DNA of 64,000 nucleotides. Origin: Prorocentrum cordatum (Eukaryota; Sar; Dinophyceae; Prorocentrales; Prorocentraceae). Made by a program: the position numbers and the translations under genes. Shown in pieces: positions 1 through 10,399 of the stretch (position 1 is the stretch's first letter; each line of letters starts with the position of its first letter). The stretch lies in contig CAUYUJ010014345.1 in assembly GCA_963575745.1 (NCBI GenBank), positions 174,501 through 238,500 on the forward strand, in the 5' to 3' direction. The notes under the pieces were generated by a model. The model was given only the letters and a program-made list of their open reading frames with translations. It was not told the origin of the DNA and did no database searches.

Positions 1-164
1 CATTTGGGGATCCCCCGTCTCGAGTGTCGAGGCGGACCGCGCGGGTGTGCAGTCCTGGAGAGGCCCACGGACAGGGACTGCCGTTCTCTTGCTTTGGCTG
101 CACACGATTTCACCCAGTTTGATTATTGTATCACTCTCGTTCGAGTTCCGTTCTCCCTCCAGCC

Positions 165-1115
165 ATGGCGGACATCGCGTCGCTGGGCGAGATGCTGAAA
201 ATGATGGCCGAGAATCAGTCAAAGCAACACGCAGAGTTACTAGCTCGGACATCCAAGACTGATGAAGCGATCGAGGGACTGCTCGCTCTCAAGCCTGCCG
301 TTGCTGCGCTCGAGACCAACGTGGCCGACCTTCACCAGAAGGTGGACACGAAGTACACCGAGTGCATGGAGGCGGTGGACAGGTTGAAGAAGGACATGAA
401 CAGGTGCTCTGCTAGCGTTTCGGATGCAGGTGGGTCACAGCACAGTGGACAGTCTGGAGCAAAGCGCCGTCGCTGGGAGTTTCCCAGTAGCGTGGGCGCC
501 ACTCCGTCGACTGCATCTTCGATTGCACATAATATGAATCTCGGTGCTGCGGCTCCGCAGGACTCCCAGAACGTCTGTCGCAGGTGGGTGGGCACGTTCC
601 CTCGGAAGGTGCTCGATGTGGCGAGGCGCAAAGTCTGGGACGATATTGCTCGTCGCCTTCCTGATTCTCTTCCTATCGGAGATGCCACTCCTCATTTTCA
701 TCGGTCGAGTCAAAGCTTCAGTGTCATCTGGAATACTGAGCAGCAAGCAAAGGACTTCTCAACATGGTTTGGCATGAATCAGATTACGTGGACGGACCCT
801 CGCGGAGGATCGGTGACCACGCTCCGCTGCAGGGGTGACCTTCCTCATGAAGTCAGGATGCGCCAGCGACATCTTGGACAGGCATGGTTGCCGTTGATGA
901 AGATACTTCGTGGACATCAAGACTGGACGTCGAAATGCAAACTGGGATGCTCAGGGTTCTCGAATTCTATTTCGATCACGAACGAGAATGACGTGTGGGA
1001 CCTCATCCGCGTCGATCCAGAGGGCACTGCCGTGTGGAACCAGACCGACTGCGAGGACTGGGGCATCACAGCTGACCTCATGACCCCCATCACCAACATG
1101 CTCAACCTCAGTTGA
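165..1115 (+). CDS. LINE ORF1, coiled-coil nucleic-acid-binding-like protein
   Basis: A 316-residue ORF from an ATG at 165 in a good context (GCCATGGCG) to a TGA at 1113-1115. An upstream in-frame extension to 126 exists, but the ATG at 165 is favoured. Residues about 1-85 are rich in heptad-spaced hydrophobic residues and charged Lys/Glu, as expected for a trimerising or dimerising coiled coil (start MADIASLGEMLKMMAE). After a Ser-rich linker with a basic KRRR patch, residues about 150-290 form a compact region with alternating hydrophobics, suggestive of an RRM-like fold as in other LINE ORF1 proteins; I cannot confirm that fold by eye. Inferred role: RNA chaperone or RNP component for retrotransposition. 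Its stop codon is in the same frame as ORF2. Confidence 0.75.
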   Translation: MADIASLGEMLKMMAENQSKQHAELLARTSKTDEAIEGLLALKPAVAALETNVADLHQKVDTKYTECMEAVDRLKKDMNRCSASVSDAGGSQHSGQSGAKRRRWEFPSSVGATPSTASSIAHNMNLGAAAPQDSQNVCRRWVGTFPRKVLDVARRKVWDDIARRLPDSLPIGDATPHFHRSSQSFSVIWNTEQQAKDFSTWFGMNQITWTDPRGGSVTTLRCRGDLPHEVRMRQRHLGQAWLPLMKILRGHQDWTSKCKLGCSGFSNSISITNENDVWDLIRVDPEGTAVWNQTDCEDWGITADLMTPITNMLNLS

Positions 1116-4100
1116 CCTGGGGACACAGTGAATGACGCCTGCCCTGCCTCTCTTTTGCCTGTCTCGCATTCGCCGCCGAATGCGTCCTCTGGCCCTCTCC
1201 CCTCCTCTTGGGTACCTTCCAAGCAGGTCAGTGTCTGTAGTTGGAATGCTGCCACTCTCTTTGGGGCTGAGAGTGGGGACCACTTTAAGCAGAGTAAAAC
1301 TTTTAATACGTTCCTTAGGCTAGCAGAGAAATTCGACGCCCTCCTGATTCAAGAATCTCACGGACACGAAGGGGACTTAGGCACCCTCTCTCGCCTCCTC
1401 CCCCATCACAGATGTTATGGCTCCTTCTGCCCCGACGAGATCTCTGGTGGTGTTCTGGTGTGTATCCATGAGCGCCTTCATTCTCAGTTCGAGGTCAATG
1501 ATGCGATGAATGTGGTAGCTGGCAGATGTCTCACGGTCGATCTTAAAGGTACACAAGGCTCCCTTCAGCTTTGTTCTGTCCATCTCCCTCCTCATTTCTC
1601 TGTTCCTGCTAAGAAAGAGTTCTTATCGTGTGTATCGCGTGCTCTGGACCCCCGTCATGCGACAGTCTTCGTTGGTGGTGACTGGAATTTCTGTGAATTG
1701 GGAGAGGCGCGCCAGCATGTTGACCCCTCACTTGACCGTACCCCCAGTGGATCATTAGCCAGTGAGTTTGGGAGATATTTCCATAGGTACACCGAGATAG
1801 GACAGGATAATCACACACACTGCATTCTACGTGACGGTCGCCTCTTCAGCACTGCTAGATTGGATAGAATTTATACCTCTCTGCCCCCATCGGTGCTCTT
1901 AGACCTCTCCCCTGCAGCTGGTGTCGAGTGGCAGCCGGCTGAATTACGAGAAGTTAGTGATCATGTGCCTGTATATGCTGTGCTGGCGGTCCAGCGCTCG
2001 AATGTCACGGCCCCCATCCCAAGATGGATTTGTAGGCAGCCCGAGTTTGCAGTCAGAATCGATAGCCTGATCGATGAGATGGGTGTCTCTGAAGATGCTG
2101 GTTCGGCTGTCCTTGAGGTGAAGTCGATGATGCACATTGTAGCACATGAAATCAAACAATCCTCGTGCTCTCAAAGCTCTCGTACCATTGGTCACAAAAT
2201 ATCGTGGTGCATGTCGTATGATCGTGCTCGCCGTCGTCGTGATCTCGATAAACAACGATTAGCTATTCGCAGGTTTCCGAAGCTTCGTGAATTTGTTGAT
2301 GATGATGCTCACCTCATTGACTCCGATGGCTTTTATGAGTATCTGGCGGAGCTGAGTCGTCAGGACTTGGACAACGACCGTCAGGAGATTTTGAATGACC
2401 AGTCTATTTCCTCTCCAGCTAGGACTGCGGGGCTTGCAAAAATTGAAAGGCTGTCTCGAGCTTGGGCCCCCCGTCACAAGCAAGTACTGCTTCAGGGAAT
2501 TGTGGACCCCTTAGGGAACACCCACACCGACCCCCGTGCGTGCGCGAGTCTCCTGCAGGATCACTGGGCGAATGCAGCCCGCCATTTTCGCCCCTGCCAG
2601 GACAGTATGCACTCTCTCCGTAGCTGGATTCAGGCTTGCCCACAGGACATCTTGTGGACCTTAGATGAGGAGCAGTTCGCCAGGCTTTTAGATAGGTCGA
2701 GGGATTCGAGTCCTGGTCTTGATGGTATTCCGTACTCTGCTTGGAGATTTGGTGGTCCCAAGGCCCGCGGTATTCTTTATGCTCACTATCGTCACATAGT
2801 AGACGCAGGACTCATCCCAGATCAGTTCAATGATGCCTACCTCGCCTTCTTACCGAAAGGGTCGCTGGAGGCTGACCCGTGCCGCGCGCCAGATCATACC
2901 CGTCCGCTTGCACTGGGGAACACAGATTGCAAACTGATATGTTCTGCTCTCGCACAGCCGCTGAACATGGTGGCCCGCCGCACCGTCGACGCTGAACAAA
3001 GGGGATTTGTGGGTGGTCGAGCTCTGGTTGACAATGTTGTTGCCCTTGACAGCCGATATACCCAATATGCTGCGTATGAGAATGCAGATGCCCCTGGGAT
3101 GGCCTTCTATGATATAAAACAAGCTTTTCCTAGTATCTCTCATGAATGGATTATGTTTGTGTTGAGTGAGATGGGGATCCCTGAGTGGTTTTGTCTTATT
3201 GTTAAGAACTTGTACAATAACATGTATATGCACGTGCGTTTCAAGGGACATGTGTATGGCAAGTACAAGGTTGAGCGGGGCATAAAGCAAGGGTGTCCTC
3301 TCTCTGGTCTCTTGTTTGCTCTTGGGCTTGACCCTTGGTTTCGGAAAGTCCGCCACGATCTTGGTGCAGTCCGCGCTCATCCTTGTGCATATGCTGACGA
3401 TCTTGGGATCGCTGCTTTCAATCTCTTCTCGGCGCACGAAATCATGGTGCACCAGTTCGTCTTGTTGGCCAAAAGCGCCGGCCTCTTTTTGCACATTGCG
3501 AAGTGCCAGTTCGTGCTGCCGCACGAGCGTGGGGAGAGGTCCTTCCGCCAGGACTGCCGGGCTAAACGTATACGTCTGAATGCAGCCAAAGTAGGTCGGG
3601 CTGGACTCTACCTTGGGGTCTTCCTGGGGATTAATGGTTTGGAGTTGAGTTGGGCTGGGCCCTGTAGGGCCCTGCTTCGTCGGGCCAGGTATGTTAAGAG
3701 TCTCTGTTTAGGCCTTGCAGGAAATATACACATGTACAACATTTACTGCCAGCCCGTCCTCCAGCATGTCGCCCAGTTCTACCCGATTACGAGCAGTGTC
3801 CTTGCTGCAGAGCGAGAAGCTCTTCAGCAGCTGCCGTCTGCTCCTCGTTTTTCTATCACTAGCCCGATCCTCTACAACTTGAAAAAGTTTGGATTCTCGG
3901 CGGAGGCCAGAGCTGTCAGCCCCAATGCGCGTGCTGCTCTGTTCCGTGCTGCTCTTCGTTCTAACGAGTTCTCGAGAGCAAGATCGTTCTTACAAGAGTT
4001 CCGATATCATGACGATTGCGAGATCTTCTATATGCGTTACCCTACATATAAGAACTCGGTCTTTATCCATATGCTGAATAACTTCGAGGTGCTCCTGTCG

Positions 4101-4727
4101 ATCCCTTCCATCCCTTCCACCCTGGCCAATGACATCCAGAAGAAGATCGTGAAGTCCCTGTCTCGTCTCTTCCCTTCTCCCTCCTCTGCACGTGCGTTGT
4201 GTTGCCGTCTCAACTACTGGTGCCCCGTCTCCCCTGAAATATGTGACTTAACAATGAAAAGACTGTATAGGATCGGGCAGAAGCTCGGATCTTGTGTAGC
4301 GAGCTCGGTATTGAAAACTCTTTGCAACGCGTGGGCCACGTCCAAACGGTTCCGCGCGGGGCGTGGGAGTTGTAGATATGGTTGCTCTGCAGTTGGAGGG
4401 GATGATCTCCTTCATTACATTTCCTGCCCCATGCTGCTCCCCTGCGTCCGTGAGTGTCTTCCCCAGCTCCCTCCTGATTGGGGTGCCGACCCTGTCCCTT
4501 CGTTTGTCCTCGGCCTCCTTCCCATTGTCGACTCTGATAGTCTAGTTTGCATTGCATTAGCCATCGATGGGCTCCACGCGACCTTTAACTCCCAACGGGC
4601 CTCAGGTTCGTATGGGCCCAGGTCCGCGCGTCGTGCCCTTGCCGCCCGCCTTCGTGCCCAAGCGGTGCGGTGTGCAGGCGCCCGTGCTGTTGTGCGAGGC
4701 ATTCGAGGCCTGGGGGGGGAGACCTGA
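1116..4727 (+). CDS. LINE ORF2: APE-type endonuclease plus reverse transcriptase
   Basis: About 1200 residues open from directly after the ORF1 stop to a TGA at 4725-4727. Counting from codon 1128, endonuclease motifs are CSWN (37-40), IQESH (74-78), GDWNF (184-188), RLDRIYTS (near 245) and SDH (277-279). Reverse transcriptase motif A is FYDIKQAF with Asp 662, motif B is RGIKQGCPLSG (717 on), and motif C is YADD (755-758). A late Cys/His cluster (CRYGC, then HYISC, near 4370-4425) resembles the C-terminal zinc knuckle of LINEs. Expected role: nick target DNA and copy the element RNA by target-primed reverse transcription. Oddity: no ATG occurs until codon 127 (1506), beyond the first endonuclease motifs, and the frame equals that of ORF1, so expression may need UGA readthrough or non-AUG initiation. 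Confidence 0.92.
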   Translation, partial: PGDTVNDACPASLLPVSHSPPNASSGPLPSSWVPSKQVSVCSWNAATLFGAESGDHFKQSKTFNTFLRLAEKFDALLIQESHGHEGDLGTLSRLLPHHRCYGSFCPDEISGGVLVCIHERLHSQFEVNDAMNVVAGRCLTVDLKGTQGSLQLCSVHLPPHFSVPAKKEFLSCVSRALDPRHATVFVGGDWNFCELGEARQHVDPSLDRTPSGSLASEFGRYFHRYTEIGQDNHTHCILRDGRLFSTARLDRIYTSLPPSVLLDLSPAAGVEWQPAELREVSDHVPVYAVLAVQRSNVTAPIPRWICRQPEFAVRIDSLIDEMGVSEDAGSAVLEVKSMMHIVAHEIKQSSCSQSSRTIGHKISWCMSYDRARRRRDLDKQRLAIRRFPKLREFVDDDAHLIDSDGFYEYLAELSRQDLDNDRQEILNDQSISSPARTAGLAKIERLSRAWAPRHKQVLLQGIVDPLGNTHTDPRACASLLQDHWANAARHFRPCQDSMHSLRSWIQACPQDILWTLDEEQFARLLDRSRDSSPGLDGIPYSAWRFGGPKARGILYAHYRHIVDAGLIPDQFNDAYLAFLPKGSLEADPCRAPDHTRPLALGNTDCKLICSALAQPLNMVARRTVDAEQRGFVGGRALVDNVVALDSRYTQYAAYENADAPGMAFYDIKQAFPSISHEWIMFVLSEMGIPEWFCLIVKNLYNNMYMHVRFKGHVYGKYKVERGIKQGCPLSGLLFALGLDPWFRKVRHDLGAVRAHPCAYADDLGIAAFNLFSAHEIMVHQFVLLAKSAGLFLHIAKCQFVLPHERGERSFRQDCRAKRIRLNAAKVGRAGLYLGVFLGINGLELSWAGPCRALLRRARYVKSLCLGLAGNIHMYNIYCQPVLQHVAQFYPITSSVLAAEREALQQLPSAPRFSITSPILYNLKKFGFSAEARAVSPNARAALFRAALRSNEFSRARSFLQEFRYHDDCEIFYMRYPTYKNSVFIHMLNNFEVLLSIPSIPSTLANDIQKKIVKSLSRLFPSPSSARALCCRLNYWCPVSPEICDLTMKRLYRIGQKLGSCVASSVLKTLCNAWATSKRFRAGRGSCRYGCSAVGGDDLLHYISCPMLLPCVRECLPQLPPDWGADPVPSFVLGLLPIVDSDSLVCIALAIDGLHATFNSQRASGSYGPRSARRALAARLRAQAVRCAGARAVVRGIRGLGGET

Positions 4728-4799
4728 CTCTTTGTCCTCTTCTCGCTGTCTTGCCCGCTTGCCCTCGTCTCGTCTCTCTTCTTCCAGGCCGAGTCATGT

Positions 4800-4800
<1 letters not shown>

Positions 4801-4842
<42 letters not shown>
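4801..4842 (+). repeat. (TCA)14 LINE 3' tail
   Basis: A perfect 42-base TCA run, 73 bases after the ORF2 stop. It marks the 3' end of the element. Confidence 0.9.
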
Positions 4843-4883
4843 CTCGCACTCTGTCACACGCTCACTCATTCACATACTCACCT

Positions 4884-5345
4884 GGAGGAAGTCTCAGGCG
4901 GGAGCTTCGTCTGTGAGTGAATTGTGAGGAAGTCTCAGGCGGGAGCCCCCTCCCTATGGGGCCCGCAGATCATGTTGGTAATCCGAGCGGGTCATCCAAA
5001 CCCTGTAACTGTCGTCACTTTCGGGCTCCTCAAGCTTGAGTACGGAGGAAGTCTCAGGCGGGAGCCTCGTCTGTGAGTGAATTGCGAGGAAGTCACAGGC
5101 GGGAACCCCTCCCTATGGGGCCCGCGCTTCATGTTGGTAATCCGAGCGGGTCATCCAAACCCTGTAACTGTCGTCACTTTTGGGCTCTTCAGGCCTGAAT
5201 TTGGAGGAAGTCTCAGGCGGGAGCCTCGTCTGTGAGTGAATTGTGAGGAAGTCTCAGGCCGGAGCCCCCTCCCTATGGGACCCGCAGATCATGTTGGTAA
5301 TCCGAGCGGGTCATCCAAACCCTGTAACTGTCGTCACTTTTGGGC
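4884..5345 (+). repeat. 160-bp tandem repeat, about 2.9 copies
   Basis: Copies start at 4884, 5044 and 5203 with GGAGGAAGTCTCAGGCGGGA. Each copy holds that 20-mer-like motif twice and ends near GTCGTCACTTTTGGGCTC. No coding signal. Confidence 0.9.
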
Positions 5346-5355
5346 TCTCGCGCTG

Positions 5356-5600
5356 CCAGAACGCCATTCCCGGGCCACATTGTGCATGCCCGGAGCCAAT
5401 TGTAGGCCACTTCGTGTTCTTCGTGTTCCCAGAACACCATTCCCGGGCCACATTTTGAAACCCCGGAGCCAACTGTAGGTCACTTCGTGTTCTTCCTGTT
5501 CCCAGAACACGATTCCCGGGCCACATTCTGGATGTCCGGAGCCAACTGTAGGCCACTTTGTGTTCGTCGTGTTCCCAGATCGTCATTCGCGGGCCACATT
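5356..5600 (+). repeat. 73-bp tandem repeat, about 3.4 copies
   Basis: The word CCAGAAC (last copy CCAGATC) recurs at 5356, 5429, 5502 and 5575, exactly 73 bases apart. Each junction contains the short palindrome GTGTTC-CCA-GAACAC. Confidence 0.9.
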
Positions 5601-6353
5601 TGTGAATTTCGAATCCGAGGAGGGCCCTCGGAATTCGTATGCCTGTCGTCACTTTTGGGTCCCCGCGGCCTGAATATGGCTGTCATGGGCCTGCTTGCTC
5701 CAAAGGGCGACTGAGGAGCTGACGACGACGACGACGAGACAGCGGCCGGGCGCAGGGGTAACCTCTTGTGTCCGGGCCGGGGGTGGTGACCCATCCTCGG
5801 CGAAGCAGCTCGCGGCAGAGTTGGGCTTCGTGCTGCCCGCCTGAGCGCGGCTGCGCCCCGCTCGAAGCCCGCGGGGTTGTCCCAACGGTTTGGTCTTGCG
5901 CGCAAGCGGCTCGCGGGGTTGTCCCGACAGCCTGGCCCGCGGGGTTGCCCCAACGGCTGCGCGACGTGGCCATTAGAGAACGCGCCTGTGCTGGCCGAGG
6001 CGGCGACGGCGCCGAGGAAAACCGACATGCGCGCTCGTGCAATGGAAAGGCGAGGCGGTGGCGGGGCGCGAAAAAAACAGAAGGGCGAGGTCTGGGGCAA
6101 CGTAGGGAGCGGGCGGGGGGAGGGCCCGCGCCAGGGCGAGGAGAAATATACGCAGAAGAGACAGTCAGGACGCCTCACCAACCACGAGGACGACGGTGAG
6201 CGCTTTTTCCAGATTCGCCCAGAGGATTCTCATGCGGGGTCCTTCCGTCGGAGTAATTATTTTCTGCGAAAAATGGTAAGGTCGCGTAGGGGTGTGTGTG
6301 CTGAGCGGAACGCTGGTTTTTGACATTCCGGTAGGTACAACATAGGGCACATT
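5601..6353. other. No gene seen; GC-rich, short repeats
   Basis: Contains a GAC run at 5719-5743 and three copies of a GCGGGGTTG(T/C)CCC motif between 5870 and 5955. Open frames here are short and lack recognisable domains. Confidence 0.6.
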
Positions 6354-6394
6354 GTATATATACACATATACATATACATATACATATACATATG

Positions 6395-6480
<86 letters not shown>

Positions 6481-6487
6481 AATACAA

Positions 6488-6536
<49 letters not shown>

Positions 6537-6540
6537 CATA
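6354..6540 (+). repeat. (TACATA)n hexanucleotide microsatellite
   Basis: About 185 bases of TACATA with few interruptions (an AAATAC variant near 6480). It lies directly before the head module of the next repeat block. Confidence 0.95.
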
Positions 6541-6552
6541 CCCGTGCACGAG

Positions 6553-8300
6553 ACTGGGGCGCCCAGGACCGCGACCTCGGGTGCGCATGGGGGGACCGGG
6601 CGTTGTTTTCCTTTCGTTTTAACGGGGTTTCGGCGTCCCGGGGCCAACAGGGCCCCAAGAGGTTGCAGGGAGGCCCCAGGAGGCCGCAGCGATGGCTCCA
6701 GACGCTTTTTCCCATGACCGAAGGCCCCGAAAACGCCCCAAGAGGCACACCGAGAGTGGCCCAATAAGCAAAAATCATAGATTTCCTATTGGAAAACTGA
6801 TATTTTTGGCGTGTTTGCCTTCTGGGCGTCCACTGCATCCAAGACGGCCCAAGAGGCACCCAAACCGGTCGAGGATGCCCCCAAAAGGGCTCCAAGACGG
6901 CCCACGAGGGGGCCAAGACGGCCCACGAGGCGCCCAAACCGCCCACGAACGCCCCAAGGCGGCGCCCGAAACGGGGACGAGGAGCCAGAAATTCTTGCCT
7001 TTTGGCCCACGAGACCCCTAGGAGACCCCAAGAGGCTCCAAGGAGGGGCCCAGAAGCCCCAATAGGCCCCCATGAGACCTGAAACAACAGCAAAAGAGGC
7101 TCCGAAGACGCCCCAAGGGGCACCCCGAGAGTGGCCCAATAAGCAAACATCGTCGATTTCCTATTGGAAAACTTATATTTTTGGTGTGTTTGCCTTGTGT
7201 GCGTCCACTGCATCCAAGACGGCCCAAGAGGCACCCAAGCCGGTCGAGGATGCCCCCAAGAGGGCCCCAAGACGGCCCACGAGGGGGCCAAGACGGCCCA
7301 CGAGGCGCCCAAACCGCCCAAGAACGCCCCAAGGCGGCGCCCAAGACGGGGACGAGGAGCTAGAAATTCTGGCCTTTTGGCCCACGAGACCCCTAGGAGA
7401 CCCCAAGAGGCTCCAAGGAGGGGCCCAGAAGCCCCAATAGGCCCCCATGAGACCTGAAACAACAGCAAAAGAGGCTCCGAAGACGCCCCAAGGGGCACCC
7501 CGAGAGTGGCCCAATAAGCAAACATCGTCGATTTCCTATTGGAAAACTTATATTTTTGGTGTGTTTGCCTTGTGTGCGTCCACTGCATCCAAGACGGCCC
7601 AAGGGGCACCACAGCCGGTCGAGGATGCCCCCAAGAGGGCCCCAAGACGGCCCACGAGGGGGCCAAGACAGCCCACGAGACGCCTAAACCGCCCAAGAAC
7701 GCCCCCCAGGAGCCCAAGAGGCCTTTCCGGGGAGCCTCCACAGCGCCCCAGGAGGGCCCAAGACGCCTCCCAGGAGCACCCAGAATGGGAAAGGATGGTC
7801 CCAGACGTTCCCAAGCAGCCCAAGTCAGCCTTCGGACGGCTCTCGATGCTCCCAGGTGGCCTCCAAGAGACCCCAAGAGAGGTCCGAGAGGCGTCCCGGG
7901 ACGGCCCGAAGAAGCCCAAATCGTCGATTTCCATTTGTTGTCGCAATGTTTTTGGCTTCTCGCGTTTTCGAGCTTCCAATGATCCAAGAGCGCCGAAGAG
8001 GCTCCCAAGACCGCCCCAAGACCACCCATGAGAACCTCAGGACGGCCCCAAGACGAGCCAAGAAGGCTCCAACAAACACTGCCGAAGAGGCGCCCAGGAC
8101 AGCCCCAGACTACCCCAGAACAGGCCCAAAATGGGCCCAAGAGCGGGAGCAGGAGGCTTCCAGCGACCTCCGAGAGGCCTCTGGGACCCCCCAGAGGCCC
8201 CCAACACACCCCCGATCCTTGAGAGGCCCGAAAAAGACCCCGGCGAGGCCCCAAGAACAGCCCAAGAGAGCTGCGAGAGCCGTACCGAGAGAGGCCAAAG
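6553..8300 (+). repeat. GCCCAAGA-family block with 375-bp tandem units
   Basis: A head module (6553-6602, containing GGACCGCGACCTCG and GCGCATGGGGG) is followed by simple C/A/G-rich words such as CCCAAGAGG and AAGACGGCCC. Three near-identical 375-bp units are seen: GTGGCCCAATAAGC occurs at 6756, 7131 and 7506. Each unit has an AT-rich island with GATTTCCTATTGGAAAAC. Beyond 7735 the same words continue in degenerate form. The long ORFs on both strands are artefacts of the repeat. Confidence 0.9.
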
Positions 8301-8905
8301 AGGGTAAAACCGTTGATTTCCAATGTTTTTTTCAATGTTTTTCTCCTCCTGCCTTTTTCCCGCTTCCAACCCTCGAAGATCTACGATTTTTTAGGGAAAA
8401 AAATGAATTCCCAGAATTCCAGTTTTTTTTTTCAAAGTGGGACTCCGACTCGGAGATCCCGCACATCCCCTGACATCTGGCTGGTACCGCGTCTCCCGGC
8501 TTGCCCCCGGGGGGTCCAGAAGCCACACCCCTGAGGGGCCCGGCTAACAAAACCCGCGAGGCACAAACAAAAAACATCGCCGAACAGCGCCGAGGAACTG
8601 GAACACATGGAAATCCCACAATTCCTTCTTTTTTGTTGTTTTGTTTTTCAAGTTTGGCCCCCGGTCTACTCTTGCACAACAGACCACAATTCAGACCCCC
8701 TCACCTCCGCCAAAAAACCCAGGAAGCCTTTGAGGGCCTCAAATCGTTGAAAACCTGAAGGAAATGAATTAATGATTTCTGCGTTTCCGCACTTCCCCTT
8801 CTATACGATTCCGAGGCTTGCGCAGGGCCTCCAAGGGAGTCCCTGGACGTAGAAAGCGACCAAAATGAGATTACATGGTTGGCCGATCAAGCCTAGCTAC
8901 GACAG
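8301..8905. other. No gene seen; T/A-homopolymer-rich spacer
   Basis: Contains runs of A or T up to about 10 bases (8394-8445, 8625-8650). No conserved frame was found. Confidence 0.5.
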
Positions 8906-8907
8906 GG

Positions 8908-9480
8908 GGCTCGGGACCGCGACCTCGAGCGCGCATGGGGGTACCGGGGCCTCTGGGGCGCCCCTGGGACGGCTCTCGAGGGCGCCGGAGGCCGCCAAAC
9001 AGATCAAGAGGGCGCACGAGCCTCGAAATGTAGCTTGAAGACGCCGACGATGGCTCCAAGAGGGCTCCCGGGAGCCCCCGAGACAGCCCAAGAGGGCCCC
9101 AAGAGCCCTCCCAAGAGGGCCCTAAGATGCAAAGATGGCCCCGGACCCATCGGAAAACGTACATGTTTCAGGAATTCGCCTCTTGCCCTTCCAGGGGAAC
9201 GAAGACGGCTCGAGAGGCCGCCAGGATCGCCCCCAGACAGCGCAAGAGGGTTCCAAGACAGCCCAGAAGGGCCCCTGGCTAGCCCAAGAGGCCCCCAAGA
9301 TGGCCCAAGAGGGACCCAGGACGGCCCCAAGCAGGGGCCCAGAGAGGATGCACTACGAACATTTCAAGCCCTCCGCCCCCAGAGGTCTCAAGGAAGCCCC
9401 AAAAGGCCCCCCAAACGCCCCAGACGAACCTGGCATCCCAGAGTTTCCGGAGGCTTCTCCAGCGGAGATCTACGCGGGGG
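8908..9480 (+). repeat. Second GCCCAAGA-family block
   Basis: Starts with a diverged copy of the same head module (8908-8957, CGGGACCGCGACCTCG then GCGCATGGGGG) and continues with CCCAAGAGG-type words. An AT-rich island (CATCGGAAAACGTACATG) lies near 9148. Confidence 0.8.
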
Positions 9481-10202
9481 GGAGGGAGAAGGAGGAGGAG
9501 AAAGGGAGGAGGAGCAGGGGGAAAGAGGGAAGATGCAGAAAATATCAGGACGAGGAGGAAGAAGAGGGAAGGCTGAGCAGGAAAAATGCGCAGAAGGACA
9601 AGGGGAGGAAGGGCGAGGAAACGAGCAAAGGCGAAGAGAAGTGAACACTGAATAACGAGGATGTGAGAAGAAGCAGTGGGATCCCCAATTCGGCCAAGAG
9701 GCCCCCAAGAGGGGCCCAAGAGAGCTCCAAGACGGCCCAACAGGGCCCCGAGACATCTCATCAGAGCCCCAAGACGGCCCAAGAGGGCTCCAAGAGAGCC
9801 CCAAAGGCTCCCAAGACAGGGCCAAGGGTCCCAGAGGACGCCCCCAGGAGAGCCCTGGAGGGGTCGTGGTGGTGATGGCGGCAGTTGGCTTCAGTTCGTG
9901 CGCCGATTGTGGTCCTACCGATGATCAGGATGGTCGTGGCGGTGGCACTTGCCGTGGTGGTAATGATAGTGGTCGTGGATTCGCGGCAGTGGCAGTGGCA
10001 ATGGTAGTGGTATTGGTGGTGGTACAGGCAGAGGTTGAACGAATGGCCGTTAAAGTGGTCGTGGAAAGTGCAATCGTTGTGGATGGGGTGGTCATGCCCA
10101 GAATGGACGTGGAATCAGAAGTGGTCGTGACCGCGGTGATGGCGGAAAGGGCGGTGGTAGCCGTGGCGGCATTGGCGGTGTTGAGCGTGGTCGCGGGAGT
10201 GA
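9481..10202 (+). repeat. GA-rich tract, GCCCAAGA words and GTGGT-rich tract
   Basis: 9481-9650 is purine-rich (GGAGGA type). 9695-9860 returns to GCCCAAGA words. 9870-10200 is dominated by GGT/GTG/GTC triplets whose Val/Gly-rich translation has no domain structure. Confidence 0.7.
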
Positions 10203-10242
10203 CTAGAACCTAAGCGCGCGCGAAGCGCGCGCGTGGTTCTAG
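10203..10242. repeat. 40-bp near-perfect inverted repeat (hairpin)
   Basis: CTAGAACC (10203-10210) pairs with GGTTCTAG (10235-10242). Inside, CGCGCGCG (10215-10222) pairs with CGCGCGCG (10226-10233) around an AAG loop. A partner half-copy lies at 18159. Confidence 0.85.
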
Positions 10243-10246
10243 TATG

Positions 10247-10278
<32 letters not shown>

Positions 10279-10385
10279 TGCATATATATAGTTACATGTG
10301 TGTAGGTGTGTATGTGTGTATGTATGCATGTATGTATGCATGCATGTATGTATGTATGTATGTATGTATGTATGCATGTATGTGG
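10243..10385 (+). repeat. (TA)n and (ATGT)n/(ATGC) microsatellites
   Basis: A TATATA run at 10244-10272 is followed by ATGT and GTATGCAT repeats up to 10382. It abuts the hairpin on one side and a GCCCAAGA block on the other. Confidence 0.9.
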
Positions 10386-10399
10386 CCCAAAAACAGCTG

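Larger units (their letters stand above)
1..4842 (+). mobile_element. Non-LTR retrotransposon (LINE), nearly full length
   Basis: Two consecutive ORFs (165-1115 and about 1116-4727) are followed by a 73-bp 3' UTR and a perfect (TCA)14 tail at 4801-4842. ORF2 has all the diagnostic motifs of an APE-type endonuclease and a LINE reverse transcriptase, and a late Cys/His cluster. The 3' microsatellite tail is typical of LINEs that end in a short repeat instead of poly(A). No target-site duplication could be set because the left edge of the window cuts the upstream DNA; bases 1-164 could be 5' UTR or flank. All catalytic motifs look intact, so this may be a young copy. The subclass (clade) was not determined. 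Confidence 0.9.

Noticed and set aside
6257-8335. 692-codon minus-strand ORF across the hexanucleotide and 375-bp repeats
   Set aside because: It translates tandem repeats and a microsatellite into near-identical peptide blocks; no start, domain or exon signal supports it.
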